The translations under genes and the position numbers were made by a program. Positions 1-6,514 of a stretch of 28,600 bases of DNA are shown here, one piece after another. This stretch comes from a virus. Position 1 is the first letter of the stretch, and each line of letters starts with the position of its first letter. Below the pieces are notes generated by a model. That model was given only the letters and a program-made list of their open reading frames with translations, was not told where the DNA came from and did not search any database. The DNA is taken from positions 1-28,600 of the IMG/VR virus record IMGVR_UViG_3300010153_000070, one strand, 5' to 3'.

Positions 1-9
1 AAATTAAAT

Positions 10-501
10 ATGCCAAATAAACTAAATATAACAGAAGAGGTACTAAATAAATTAATTGAGAACGTTCTAAATGTACAATGTGAACATAACTCTCAACACA
101 TAGTACAAATATTATTAAGAGAATTACCTGATTATACTAAAGAAAGTATATTACACTTAGCATGTGTAGGTAAAAAGTATGAACCAGTATACCCAGGAGA
201 CTATGTTAAAGTAGAACCTCCAAACTATCATGCAGGATCAGAGTTTGAATGGGACGTATTAACGGACCTTAAACTAAATCCAGGAGATGGTATGGTCTAT
301 GGTCTAGTTGAAGATGATTGTTCATGGTCATCAGATAAAAAGTATAACCCTTTCTATTCAATGATAAAGGTTAGTCTAATGTATCATGACAAACAAAGTG
401 AGATGAAGTTCCTAGAATATGATTTCTCACCAGTAGATTTAATTAAAGTAGCAGAAGAAGACATTAAATACTTTGATATAATACACCAATTAGATGCCTA
501 G
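10..501 (+). CDS. hypothetical protein, 163 aa, acidic
   Basis: I do not recognise this protein. It is soluble-looking, acidic and free of obvious membrane segments or signal peptide. The N-terminal ~50 residues look helical. The middle (about residues 55-115) is rich in Tyr, Gly, Pro and Asp, as in small beta-rich phage proteins. The start ATG follows the A/T-rich leader AAATTAAAT, as for most genes here. Its end overlaps the ATG of the next gene by 8 nt, which argues for co-translation in an early operon. The operon probably begins upstream of the window. Confidence 0.7.
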   Translation: MPNKLNITEEVLNKLIENVLNVQCEHNSQHIVQILLRELPDYTKESILHLACVGKKYEPVYPGDYVKVEPPNYHAGSEFEWDVLTDLKLNPGDGMVYGLVEDDCSWSSDKKYNPFYSMIKVSLMYHDKQSEMKFLEYDFSPVDLIKVAEEDIKYFDIIHQLDA

Positions 502-679
502 GCTGTCTAAATCACTAGTTGTACATGAGTATAACGGGAGAAAGGATAGACCAGAAGGTACCTTTGGACCATACATGGTAAACAAATACTTCTTAACTGA
601 CGCAGCATTAGCTGAAGAAGCAGATGATAATATGGCAATGTTAAGATTACTGAAAGATCATGTACAAAAAGAAAAATAA
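494..679 (+). CDS. hypothetical small protein, 61 aa
   Basis: This small charged protein has no recognisable domain. The N-terminal half is basic and the C-terminal half is helical and Ala/Glu/Lys-rich. It overlaps the gene before it by 8 nt and the HTH gene after it by 20 nt, in a different frame each time. That packing is typical of a tight phage early operon and supports it as real despite its size. Confidence 0.6.
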   Translation: MPRLSKSLVVHEYNGRKDRPEGTFGPYMVNKYFLTDAALAEEADDNMAMLRLLKDHVQKEK

Positions 680-917
680 AAAAAGATTTGGGATAGTAAA
701 AGACCTAGTAATGTCTGACCCAAGTCTATCTATACAAGCTAAAGGACTATATGCTTTATTGTCCTGTTATGCAGATAAGGATAGGGAATGTTTTCCATCA
801 TTATCAACCTTGGCTGATAGCCTCAATGTTACTCCTGATAGTATCAGTAGGTATATTAGAGAGTTAAAAGCCAATAAATATATAAAAAGAGTAGGAAGAA
901 AGCTAATTATAATTTAA
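660..917 (+). CDS. helix-turn-helix protein (HTH_36 / replication-initiator-like), 85 aa
   Basis: A winged-helix DNA-binding domain spans almost the whole protein. The sequence shows the HTH_36 pattern: LSIQAKGLYALLSCYAD, then CFPSLSTLADSLNV, then SISRYIRELKANKYIKRVGR. This fold occurs in phage and plasmid replication initiators and in small phage regulators. Here the protein stops right after the wing, so it lacks the C-terminal part of an initiator and is more likely a stand-alone regulator or DNA-binding accessory. It is basic at both ends. A promoter-like box follows in the next gap, so it could regulate the downstream genes, but that is inference. Confidence 0.7.
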   Translation: MYKKKNKKRFGIVKDLVMSDPSLSIQAKGLYALLSCYADKDRECFPSLSTLADSLNVTPDSISRYIRELKANKYIKRVGRKLIII

Positions 918-999
918 CGTTAGCTATTATACTGCAATTTTTTTTTGAATTTAGACCAATAAATCTAAATATTATTCCCTCAGACAGGTTTTAATATTA

Positions 1000-1007
1000 T
1001 ACTTTTG
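1000..1007 (+). promoter_or_regulatory. Bacteroidota-type -7 promoter box
   Basis: TACTTTTG matches the Bacteroidota -7 consensus TAnnTTTG exactly. It lies 19 nt before the ATG at 1027, in a 109-nt gap with little other content. No clear TTTG is seen at the -33 spacing, so this is a candidate only. Confidence 0.4.
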
Positions 1008-1026
1008 TTGTTACAATAAACAGCAA

Positions 1027-1299
1027 ATGATAATACAATTACCCAATGGTAGGATAATAGAATGCTCACTAGAGCAGTACTTAGCATTGACAGATGAAGA
1101 GTACAATGACCTTAATGGTTTAAGTTCAGCTTATACTAAAGAAGTGGGTAATCCTTTTTACAACAGCTGTTTAAATACAACTACACCGCCTGAAATCAAA
1201 CAATCAGTAGAATATATTGAAGAGTTTGAACCAGCCTTAGATGAAATAAACGCTTTTGAAAAAATGGATGACCCGTATTTCCATTCAGATGATATATAA
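1027..1299 (+). CDS. hypothetical acidic protein, 90 aa
   Basis: A strongly acidic small protein with no recognised domain. The first ~35 residues read like a short alpha/beta unit (IIQLPNGRIIECSLEQYLAL), and the C-terminal half is largely acidic and probably disordered. It is the first gene after the promoter-like box at 1000-1007 and is followed after 41 nt by the 188-aa gene. Small acidic early phage proteins often bind host proteins, but nothing here shows a target. Confidence 0.65.
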   Translation: MIIQLPNGRIIECSLEQYLALTDEEYNDLNGLSSAYTKEVGNPFYNSCLNTTTPPEIKQSVEYIEEFEPALDEINAFEKMDDPYFHSDDI

Positions 1300-1340
1300 T
1301 CATCAATAAAATCAATTATTAATCACTAAAATTTCTAAAA

Positions 1341-1907
1341 ATGCAAGGAAACGTAAGTATCATTGCTGATGACATGGGTAATGTTATCAGACAATCAAAC
1401 AACAACGCAGAGTACGGTTATGTAAGACTGACTCAACAAAGAGTAACCTTTGGAAACAACGGTTGGGTAAAGAATAGTAACCTATCAACATTATTGTTAG
1501 GTAAACTAGAAGACCTACAAGCTCTAAATTTAACAACAGACACTAAATTAACAGGTAAAATTGTAATTAAGGAGTCTTTATCACCATTTAGTTCAACTGA
1601 ACCAGACAGAGATCTTAAATATGCAGGAGATACAGGTATTGTATGCTGTGTAGATGGAGAACCTATTTATAGGAAAACAGTTTTTACAGCTGATGCGTAC
1701 TCAGAAGATGAACTAATAGCTCACACTAATGGACAAGACATTAGAGAAGCTAATGGCATTACTAGTCAAGTGAAAATGAAAGAGGACGTAAAGCCTGAAG
1801 AAGCATTTGATGTTGATAACCAAGATGATGAGGTAAGTAATGACAGTGAAGAAGTTGTTGAAGATAAAGTAGAAGAGCTTGAAGAAGCAGAAACTTTTGA
1901 ATTATAA
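1341..1907 (+). CDS. hypothetical protein with acidic C-terminal tail, possibly ssDNA-binding, 188 aa
   Basis: The N-terminal ~135 residues look like a compact beta-rich domain (RLTQQRVTFGNNGWVKNSN; KLTGKIVIKESLSPF; GDTGIVCCVDGEPIYRK). They are followed by about 45 residues that are mostly Asp and Glu and end in a short hydrophobic tip, TFEL. A folded beta domain with an acidic tail and hydrophobic tip is the layout of many phage and bacterial ssDNA-binding proteins, which use the tip to recruit partners. I do not see a diagnostic OB-fold motif, so this role is inference. A second SSB-like protein lies at 9314-9988. A large hairpin follows this gene. Confidence 0.6.
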   Translation: MQGNVSIIADDMGNVIRQSNNNAEYGYVRLTQQRVTFGNNGWVKNSNLSTLLLGKLEDLQALNLTTDTKLTGKIVIKESLSPFSSTEPDRDLKYAGDTGIVCCVDGEPIYRKTVFTADAYSEDELIAHTNGQDIREANGITSQVKMKEDVKPEEAFDVDNQDDEVSNDSEEVVEDKVEELEEAETFEL

Positions 1908-1922
1908 TAACTTTTAGACTTT

Positions 1923-1980
1923 AGATAAGAGGGAATCCTGGGGTGTACGGTAATTTATTACCTACCAGGCCCTCTAATCT
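1923..1980 (+). ncRNA. structured intergenic element (long interrupted hairpin)
   Basis: A 58-nt segment folds as one interrupted hairpin. AGAT and AGAGGG pair with CCCTCT and ATCT across one A-A mismatch. After a bulge, CCTGG pairs with CCAGG. After an asymmetric loop, GGTAA-TTTA-TTACC closes the tip. There is no T-run after the stem, so it is not a standard intrinsic terminator. It sits in the 118-nt gap between the 188-aa and 174-aa genes and could be an RNA-processing site, a 5' UTR structure or a small RNA. Confidence 0.5.
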
Positions 1981-2025
1981 ATTATACCACTCACTGAATT
2001 ACTCACTAAATACCACTAAATCATC

Positions 2026-2550
2026 ATGTTATCACAAAATCAATTAACAAAACTGAATAACCAACAGCAATTAAATCTTCTCAAGAAAAGGGAAGAACGC
2101 TATCACTATTATGGTATATTAACTGAATACCAGCTACATCCACCATCAATAGTAAACTCTTTAAACTATTCTAAACTTAATCCATATCAACATTTTTTAT
2201 TTAAACGTGTATTACATGGATTAAAAGTTTATAAACCTGAAGAAGTTAGAAAACTTCACTGGGATAAAAAACGTAGAATAACTAAAGTATGGAAAAGAGC
2301 TCAAAGAGAGATCAATGCATGGAAGCAAATGATTTGTAATAAGAAAATAAATCATTATCTTAGTAAAACTTTTACAGGCAAGACGGTAGAATATATCATA
2401 TCAGTACCAGTTGAAGACTTCTTAGAAGACTATCATAACACTATGACCTTCAAAGCTTTAGGTATAACGTATGAAGATGTAATACTAAAATTTATGTCAT
2501 TAGGTCTCTTGCCAAGAAACTTTTTTACAATAAAAGCTAATGGGCATTAG
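2026..2550 (+). CDS. hypothetical basic protein, 174 aa
   Basis: I do not recognise this protein. It is basic, with a Gln/Asn/Leu-rich N-terminal helix (residues 1-25) and a central Lys/Arg/Trp-rich helical stretch at about 80-110 (KLHWDKKRRITKVWKRAQRE). The second half looks alpha/beta. The basic Trp-rich segment would suit nucleic-acid binding. It overlaps the start of the HNH gene by 11 nt, so the two may be translationally coupled. Confidence 0.65.
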   Translation: MLSQNQLTKLNNQQQLNLLKKREERYHYYGILTEYQLHPPSIVNSLNYSKLNPYQHFLFKRVLHGLKVYKPEEVRKLHWDKKRRITKVWKRAQREINAWKQMICNKKINHYLSKTFTGKTVEYIISVPVEDFLEDYHNTMTFKALGITYEDVILKFMSLGLLPRNFFTIKANGH

Positions 2551-2821
2551 AAACTTTTCTAAAAAGATGCAGAAAGCAAATACAGCCTACAAGAAATTAC
2601 GTGGGCCGTATTTGCTTGAACATCCAATATGTCACGCAAAAATTAATAACTGTACAATACACTCCACAGATGTACACCACAAAAAAGGTAGAGGTGTAAA
2701 CTACTTAAATGTAGATACATGGTTGCCTGTATGTAGAAATTGTCACATGTGGATAGAAGAAAATACAGTAGAAGCAATAGAGCTAGGGTTTTCAACACCT
2801 AGAACTTATGATCAAGAATAA
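2540..2821 (+). CDS. HNH endonuclease-like protein, 93 aa
   Basis: The sequence shows a small zinc-dependent HNH fold. C31 and C38 (ICHAKINNC) with C65 and C68 (CRNCH) form a likely zinc site. The DVHHKKGRG segment supplies the paired histidines of the beta-beta-alpha-metal centre, and NYLNVDTWLPVC follows as in HNH proteins. Such short phage HNH proteins nick or cut DNA during recombination or packaging; this one lies directly before a helicase gene and far from the structural genes. I cannot tell it from a NinG-like or homing type from sequence alone. Confidence 0.75.
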   Translation: MGIRNFSKKMQKANTAYKKLRGPYLLEHPICHAKINNCTIHSTDVHHKKGRGVNYLNVDTWLPVCRNCHMWIEENTVEAIELGFSTPRTYDQE

Positions 2822-2827
2822 AATATT

Positions 2828-3931
2828 ATGAATAATAGAGAGATTGTCCAAGCTGATGCATTAGCAATAGCTATGAAAAATAAAAGATGTGGACTTGGTA
2901 TATCCATGGGTGTAGGTAAAACTAGAATTGCTATACAACATCTACATGAAAATTACCATTCACTTATAACTGCTCTAGTTGTAATACCTAAGCTATCTAT
3001 TAAAGATAGTTGGGTTGATGAACTAAGTATAAGCACTCAATACTGTGATCTATTAGATCATATAACATTTACAACATATTTATCATTAAAGAAACATAAT
3101 CCAAATGATTATGATATAGTATATCTAGATGAATGTCATTCATTACTACCAAGTCATGAAGAGTTTTTATCTAACTTCAAAGGAAAGATATTAGGTTTAA
3201 CCGGTACACCTCCAAGGAATAGGCATTCTGATAAGGGAAGGTTAGTACAAAAGTATTGTCCTATGAAATATCTATTTGATGTAGATAAAGCTACAGACTC
3301 TAAGATATTAAATGATTATCAGATCATTATACATGAGTTATCATTATCAAAACTTCCAACTTTAAAGAAAACTAATAAACAAGGAGGTCATTGGTGGACT
3401 ACAGAGTATAAAGATTATGAATATGTAACAGGAAGATGTAGAGATGCACAGACTCAAAAACAAAAACAGTTTGCTGCAATCATGAGAATGAGAGCACTGA
3501 TGGAATATAACACTAAAGAGATATATACTAAATCCTTATTAAGTAATATGAATGATAAGTGTATTATATTTGCTAACACGCAGAAACAAGCAGATAGAGT
3601 ATGTAAGCATAGTTATCATTCAACAAATAAAAAATCAGATGATAATCTAGAAATGTTTATTGACGGAAGGATTCATCAATTATCTTGTGTGTTACAATTA
3701 TCAGAAGGTGTTACAATAAAAAACCTTAAACAAGGTATTATTATGCATGCCTATGGTAATGAGAAAAAGACTGCTCAAAGGATAGGACGGTTACTAAGAC
3801 TGAATCCAACAGAACGTTCCACGTGTCATATATTATGTTATAAAGGAACACAAGATGAAAGATGGATAGCCTCTGCATTAAAAGACTTTGATGAAAATAA
3901 AATTAAATACTATAACCCTTTAAATAGATAA
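2828..3931 (+). CDS. superfamily 2 DNA/RNA helicase, 367 aa
   Basis: The helicase motifs are visible in order. Walker A is SMGVGKT (residues 26-32), motif II is DECH (101-104), motif III is LTGTPPR (124-130), and motif VI is QRIGR (317-321). The second RecA-like domain contains KCIIFANTQKQADRV. At 367 residues it is a minimal two-domain SF2 enzyme, shorter than most bacterial RecG or SNF2 types and closer to compact phage helicases such as the UvsW type. It starts 6 nt after the HNH gene. A role in branch migration, recombination or replication restart is likely from family and context. Confidence 0.85.
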   Translation: MNNREIVQADALAIAMKNKRCGLGISMGVGKTRIAIQHLHENYHSLITALVVIPKLSIKDSWVDELSISTQYCDLLDHITFTTYLSLKKHNPNDYDIVYLDECHSLLPSHEEFLSNFKGKILGLTGTPPRNRHSDKGRLVQKYCPMKYLFDVDKATDSKILNDYQIIIHELSLSKLPTLKKTNKQGGHWWTTEYKDYEYVTGRCRDAQTQKQKQFAAIMRMRALMEYNTKEIYTKSLLSNMNDKCIIFANTQKQADRVCKHSYHSTNKKSDDNLEMFIDGRIHQLSCVLQLSEGVTIKNLKQGIIMHAYGNEKKTAQRIGRLLRLNPTERSTCHILCYKGTQDERWIASALKDFDENKIKYYNPLNR

Positions 3932-3933
3932 CT

Positions 3934-4194
3934 ATGGGAAAAATGAAAGCAATATTTATGAAAATGTTAGAAGAAGACTATAAAGGAGATCCTGATGCAT
4001 ACATTCAAGAAATGGCTAGAGTGAGTCTTGAAGAGGTAATAGAAGAATCATATAATGTAGTTACTAAACACGTATGCCCTAACTGTTATGATAAGTCATA
4101 CCTTCATAGTATGATTCAAAAAGAAAATGAAGTTGAATGTCTAGATTGTGGACAACAGTATATTGAAGTAGATAACGCATTAAGATTTAAATAA
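3934..4194 (+). CDS. zinc-ribbon protein, 86 aa
   Basis: The C-terminal half has two cysteine pairs, CPNC and CLDC, separated by about 20 residues. This is a typical zinc ribbon that could bind nucleic acid or protein. The N-terminal ~40 residues form an acidic helix. It begins 2 nt after the helicase and its stop overlaps the next ATG (TAATG), so it belongs to the same operon. A second small zinc ribbon lies at 10065-10241. Confidence 0.65.
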   Translation: MGKMKAIFMKMLEEDYKGDPDAYIQEMARVSLEEVIEESYNVVTKHVCPNCYDKSYLHSMIQKENEVECLDCGQQYIEVDNALRFK

Positions 4195-4454
4195 TGGATA
4201 CATTTGAATATATACATGAAGGAATAGAATTAGAAATAGAATATAAATATACACCAGGAGAGAAAGCTATAACATATTATGGTGATGGCAGTGGTTATCC
4301 TGGTAGTGGTCCTGTTATAACAATACATCATATATGGACAGCCCTTTCAGATAATAGGGGACATCTAGTTAGAGTAGATGTAATGGATATAGTTCAAGCA
4401 GATGGTCTTGATTTAGATGTATTGGAAGAGGACATATTAGAATCAATAGAGTAA
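4194..4454 (+). CDS. hypothetical acidic protein, 86 aa
   Basis: I do not recognise this protein. It is acidic and predicted to be beta-rich, with a Gly/Pro/Tyr-rich centre (YYGDGSGYPGSGP) followed by a strand and an acidic C-terminal helix. It is coupled to the zinc-ribbon gene by a TAATG overlap and is the last gene before the structured non-coding region at 4455-4672. Confidence 0.6.
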   Translation: MDTFEYIHEGIELEIEYKYTPGEKAITYYGDGSGYPGSGPVITIHHIWTALSDNRGHLVRVDVMDIVQADGLDLDVLEEDILESIE

Positions 4455-4458
4455 CAAG

Positions 4459-4533
4459 TTATTACGGGGGAGTGTGCATAAACGGCATAAGCCATCAATC
4501 ACGTTAATACTATTGTGCATTCCCACGTAATAA
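4459..4533 (+). ncRNA. structured RNA candidate A
   Basis: TTATTACG at the left end pairs perfectly with CGTAATAA at the right. Inside it GGGAGTGTGCA pairs over 11 positions with TGTGCATTCCC, using a few G-U pairs. An inner AACG/CGTT stem and a GGC-ATAA-GCC hairpin complete the fold. There is no open reading frame and no T-run. It lies 4 nt after the stop of the 86-aa gene and directly before a second fold. The use of G-U pairs favours function as RNA. Confidence 0.5.
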
Positions 4534-4674
4534 AATAAAAATATAGATAAAAGGTATCTAACGTAGGCTGGGTTGATCACCAGCTAGGTAAAAGGATGGT
4601 TGGAGTTAGAGACTGGGAGAAGGTAGTTTTACTGGTAACCTGGGCCTTTTATCTATAAAATAAAATAAAAATAT
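4529..4674 (+). repeat. 16-nt direct repeat flanking RNA candidate B
   Basis: AATAAAATAAAAATAT occurs at 4529-4544 and again at 4659-4674, 130 nt apart. The right copy is the leader and start region of the gene at 4673. The left copy follows structured RNA A but leads into no ATG. Confidence 0.7.
4542..4657 (+). ncRNA. structured RNA candidate B (long-range 13-bp closing stem, multibranch)
   Basis: TATAGATAAAAGG (4542-4554) is perfectly complementary to CCTTTTATCTATA (4645-4657), closing a ~90-nt interior. The interior contains TCTAAC/GTTAGA (4557-4562 with 4605-4610), which encloses a GCTGG/CCAGC hairpin, and a weaker arm near 4621-4642. This suggests a multibranch fold. It ends 15 nt before a 43-aa membrane-protein gene, so it could act as a 5' leader or be a separate small RNA. 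A 16-nt direct repeat flanks it. Confidence 0.5.
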
Positions 4675-4804
4675 GACAGAAGAAGATAAAAAATATAGAC
4701 AAGGTAGAAGAAAAAAACAAGTAGAGGGCCATGCTATAATGGCACTGATCAGTATGACTGGTATAATAATAATGCTTATTCTAATGAGTTGGTTAGCATC
4801 ATGA
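4673..4804 (+). CDS. small single-pass membrane protein, 43 aa
   Basis: The ATG follows an A-rich leader of the type used by other genes here. The first ~20 residues are charged (EEDKK, GRRKKQ). They are followed by a hydrophobic helix of about 20 residues (ALISMTGIIIMLILMSWL) that ends at the C-terminus. The basic flank predicts N-in topology in the host inner membrane. Its stop overlaps the next ATG (ATGA). Function is unknown; tiny phage membrane proteins often modify host envelope functions. Confidence 0.6.
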   Translation: MTEEDKKYRQGRRKKQVEGHAIMALISMTGIIIMLILMSWLAS

Positions 4805-5184
4805 AAGATCAATTATTTGTAGAAGCAAAAATAAAAGATGGAAAGTTACATTTCCCTATAAAAGCCTATGAAACTAAATATAATAATTTCTTAAAGAACC
4901 AACCAGAAGGTGTTCGTATAGAATTATTTATAGGAGTTCAAGATGGTAAAGGTAGTAATCCTCAGCTAGCAAGAATACATGCTATGATCAGAGAGATAGC
5001 TAATGAGTTTGGATATACCTTTGAAGAAATAAAATTACAAGTAAAAAGAAAAGCGGGTCTATGTTTTATGAAGAATAATGTAGAGTTCTGTAAATCTTTT
5101 GCTAAGTGTGATAAAGAAGAATTAAATCTAGCCATTCAAGCAGCTATGGAAATAGGAGACTTTGGTGGAATGCAATTAAGATAA
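4801..5184 (+). CDS. possible NinB-like recombination protein, 127 aa
   Basis: I chose the ATG at 4801 because it overlaps the preceding stop (ATGA). A longer reading from a TTG at 4789 is possible but unneeded. The layout resembles NinB: a beta-rich N-terminal part (FVEAKIKDGKLHFP...RIELFIG), then a helical part with LARIHAMIREIANEFGYTFE, and a conserved-looking end (KSFAKCDKEELNLAIQAAME). NinB proteins bind ssDNA and aid phage recombination. The match is by overall pattern only, and a novel protein is also possible. It converges with the - strand gene ending at 5185. Confidence 0.4.
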   Translation: MKDQLFVEAKIKDGKLHFPIKAYETKYNNFLKNQPEGVRIELFIGVQDGKGSNPQLARIHAMIREIANEFGYTFEEIKLQVKRKAGLCFMKNNVEFCKSFAKCDKEELNLAIQAAMEIGDFGGMQLR

Positions 5185-5319
5185 CTAATGAAACACAGCA
5201 TATATCTTTACACCGTTTTTAGTTTGATTAATCAAATCTTTTCTCTTAGGTAAAGTTTCTTTATTAGAATCTTTAGGTAAGTATTTAGGATTGGTGGAGT
5301 TAAGCTTTCTTTTCTTCAT
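5185..5319 (-). CDS. very small basic protein, 44 aa
   Basis: The ATG at 5319 lies inside the end of the 143-aa - strand gene, in another frame, overlapping it by 20 nt. The reading frame then fills the gap exactly and stops at 5185, next to the convergent + strand stop. The peptide is Lys-rich and Asn-rich (MKKRKLNSTNPKYLPK...NGVKIYAVFH). Codon choice looks like the neighbours and no other feature explains this stretch. I do not recognise a family. A perfect 14-bp palindrome lies within it. Confidence 0.5.
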   Translation of the reverse strand: MKKRKLNSTNPKYLPKDSNKETLPKRKDLINQTKNGVKIYAVFH

Positions 5320-5731
5320 CAGGTTTGTATTCATCAATTTTTTTTGCAAGATGTTGCATAGACTCTACAAGACTACCTTTTTTCTTTGCTTCTTCTGCAA
5401 ACTCTTTTAGTTTCTCATCATCTACAGGAATTTCACTTAATTGTTCAAGATTTTGATCTTTTGCAAATGATTTAAATAAGTGAGTTAAAGAGAATATAGT
5501 ATATATTTCGTGTTCTAATGGAGTTAAAGTAGCATCCTCTCCTGTAATTGTGCCATCTATAATGCCGTGAAACTTAGACACTAATTCACCCATTTCAGAT
5601 GCATCATTATAAAACTCTGAAATATATCTGTAGTATACATTTTGTAGACCAGGAATAAATGCAGTAGAAACTACAACATCTTTGATCACTTTAGTAAAAT
5701 CATATGATACAACTTTTCTTTCTTCAGACAT
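5300..5731 (-). CDS. hypothetical helical protein, 143 aa, on the opposite strand
   Basis: The ATG at 5731 is preferred. An open frame continues much further upstream, but that part runs antisense through the uracil-DNA glycosylase gene and is low-complexity shadow. From MSEERK the protein is acidic and helical, with a possible coiled-coil end (LKEFAEEAKKK...HLAKKIDEYK). No known domain is seen. It is transcribed against the surrounding operons and has its own -7-like box at 5751-5758. This looks like a moron-type or separately timed gene. It is divergent from the UDG gene, with 37 nt between the two starts. Confidence 0.65.
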   Translation of the reverse strand: MSEERKVVSYDFTKVIKDVVVSTAFIPGLQNVYYRYISEFYNDASEMGELVSKFHGIIDGTITGEDATLTPLEHEIYTIFSLTHLFKSFAKDQNLEQLSEIPVDDEKLKEFAEEAKKKGSLVESMQHLAKKIDEYKPDEEKKA

Positions 5732-5750
5732 AATAATTAAATTTAAAAGA

Positions 5751-5758
5751 CAAATATA
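5751..5758 (-). promoter_or_regulatory. Bacteroidota-type -7 promoter box on the - strand
   Basis: On the - strand the sequence reads TATATTTG, an exact TAnnTTTG match, 19 nt before the ATG at 5731. No good -33 TTTG is visible. The placement in the 37-nt divergent gap supports it as the promoter of the two - strand genes. Confidence 0.45.
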
Positions 5759-5768
5759 ATAATAATAT

Positions 5769-6476
5769 ATGAAAAAATTAGATATTGATATAAATAATAT
5801 TAGAGAAAAATTAATTGAGAAACTAGAAAACTCTGGGTGGGAACCTGCATTGTCACCATTCATCAATGGATTAAGCTTTGATATTATTTTAAATAAACTA
5901 GTAACATTGGTTGAAGCTGATAGAAGATTTACACCAAAATTTAAAGAAATCCTTAACGCATTTAAAGAATGTCCATATGATGATCTTAAGGTAATAGTTA
6001 TAGGACAAGATCCATATCCACAGCTAGGAGTAGCTGACGGAATAGCATTTAGTTGTAGTAAAAAAAAGAAACCAGAAGCTTCTTTAAGATATATACTGAA
6101 GGAAACTGAAAAGGATACTAGAGATATATATCCGCCAGCATTATGTGACTTAAGACGTTGGTCTAACCAGGGCGTGCTATTGCTTAATACAGCATTTACA
6201 GTAGAGGTTAATAAAATAGGATCCCATATTGATTTATGGAAACCATTTGTAGAGTATATTTTTGATTTACTTAACAAGCATAAAAAAGATATACCTATCA
6301 TAATGATGGGAAGGAAAGCTGAAGAGTGGGAAAGATACTTAAATAACCATAAACTATATAAAGTAAGTCATCCTGCATCTGCAGCTTATAGAGGTGGAGA
6401 ATGGGATAGTCAAGATGTGTTTAATAAGGTAAATAATCACCTTGAAAAGCAAGGTAAAGATAGGATCGTATGGTAG
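5769..6476 (+). CDS. ung: uracil-DNA glycosylase, family 1
   Basis: It removes uracil from DNA by cleaving the N-glycosidic bond. The family 1 motifs are present: GQDPYP at residues 79-84 with catalytic Asp81, LLLNTAFTVE with Asn140, and HPASAA with His201. The spacing between the Asp and Asn equals that of the E. coli enzyme, and the length of 235 aa is close to its 229. One change is seen: the usual His after GQDPY is Pro84. The long N-terminal helical region is normal. It opens the main + strand replication operon. In phages this enzyme may keep the phage DNA free of uracil or help degrade host DNA; the choice is open. Confidence 0.9.
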   Translation: MKKLDIDINNIREKLIEKLENSGWEPALSPFINGLSFDIILNKLVTLVEADRRFTPKFKEILNAFKECPYDDLKVIVIGQDPYPQLGVADGIAFSCSKKKKPEASLRYILKETEKDTRDIYPPALCDLRRWSNQGVLLLNTAFTVEVNKIGSHIDLWKPFVEYIFDLLNKHKKDIPIIMMGRKAEEWERYLNNHKLYKVSHPASAAYRGGEWDSQDVFNKVNNHLEKQGKDRIVW

Positions 6477-6514
6477 ATTTTTGTATCTTTATAACCAGAA
6501 AAAACCAATAAAAT

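Noticed and set aside
4789-4800. TTG start four codons upstream of the NinB-like gene
   Set aside because: The ATG at 4801 overlaps the preceding stop as ATGA, a common coupling in this genome.
4606-4812. 68-aa open frame on the - strand over the structured region
   Set aside because: It is antisense to fold B and the 43-aa gene, hydrophobic only because the + strand is A-rich, and has no leader or neighbour on that strand.
5223-5236. Perfect 14-bp palindrome TTTGATTAATCAAA as a possible operator
   Set aside because: It lies inside the 44-aa gene, is not next to a promoter-like site and is not repeated elsewhere that I noticed. In an A/T-rich genome one such palindrome can arise by chance.
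5732-6301. N-terminal extension of the 143-aa - strand gene through the UDG gene
   Set aside because: The extension runs antisense to a well-supported UDG gene, has Phe/Ser/Ile-rich low-complexity sequence, and a good ATG with its own -7-like box exists at 5731.
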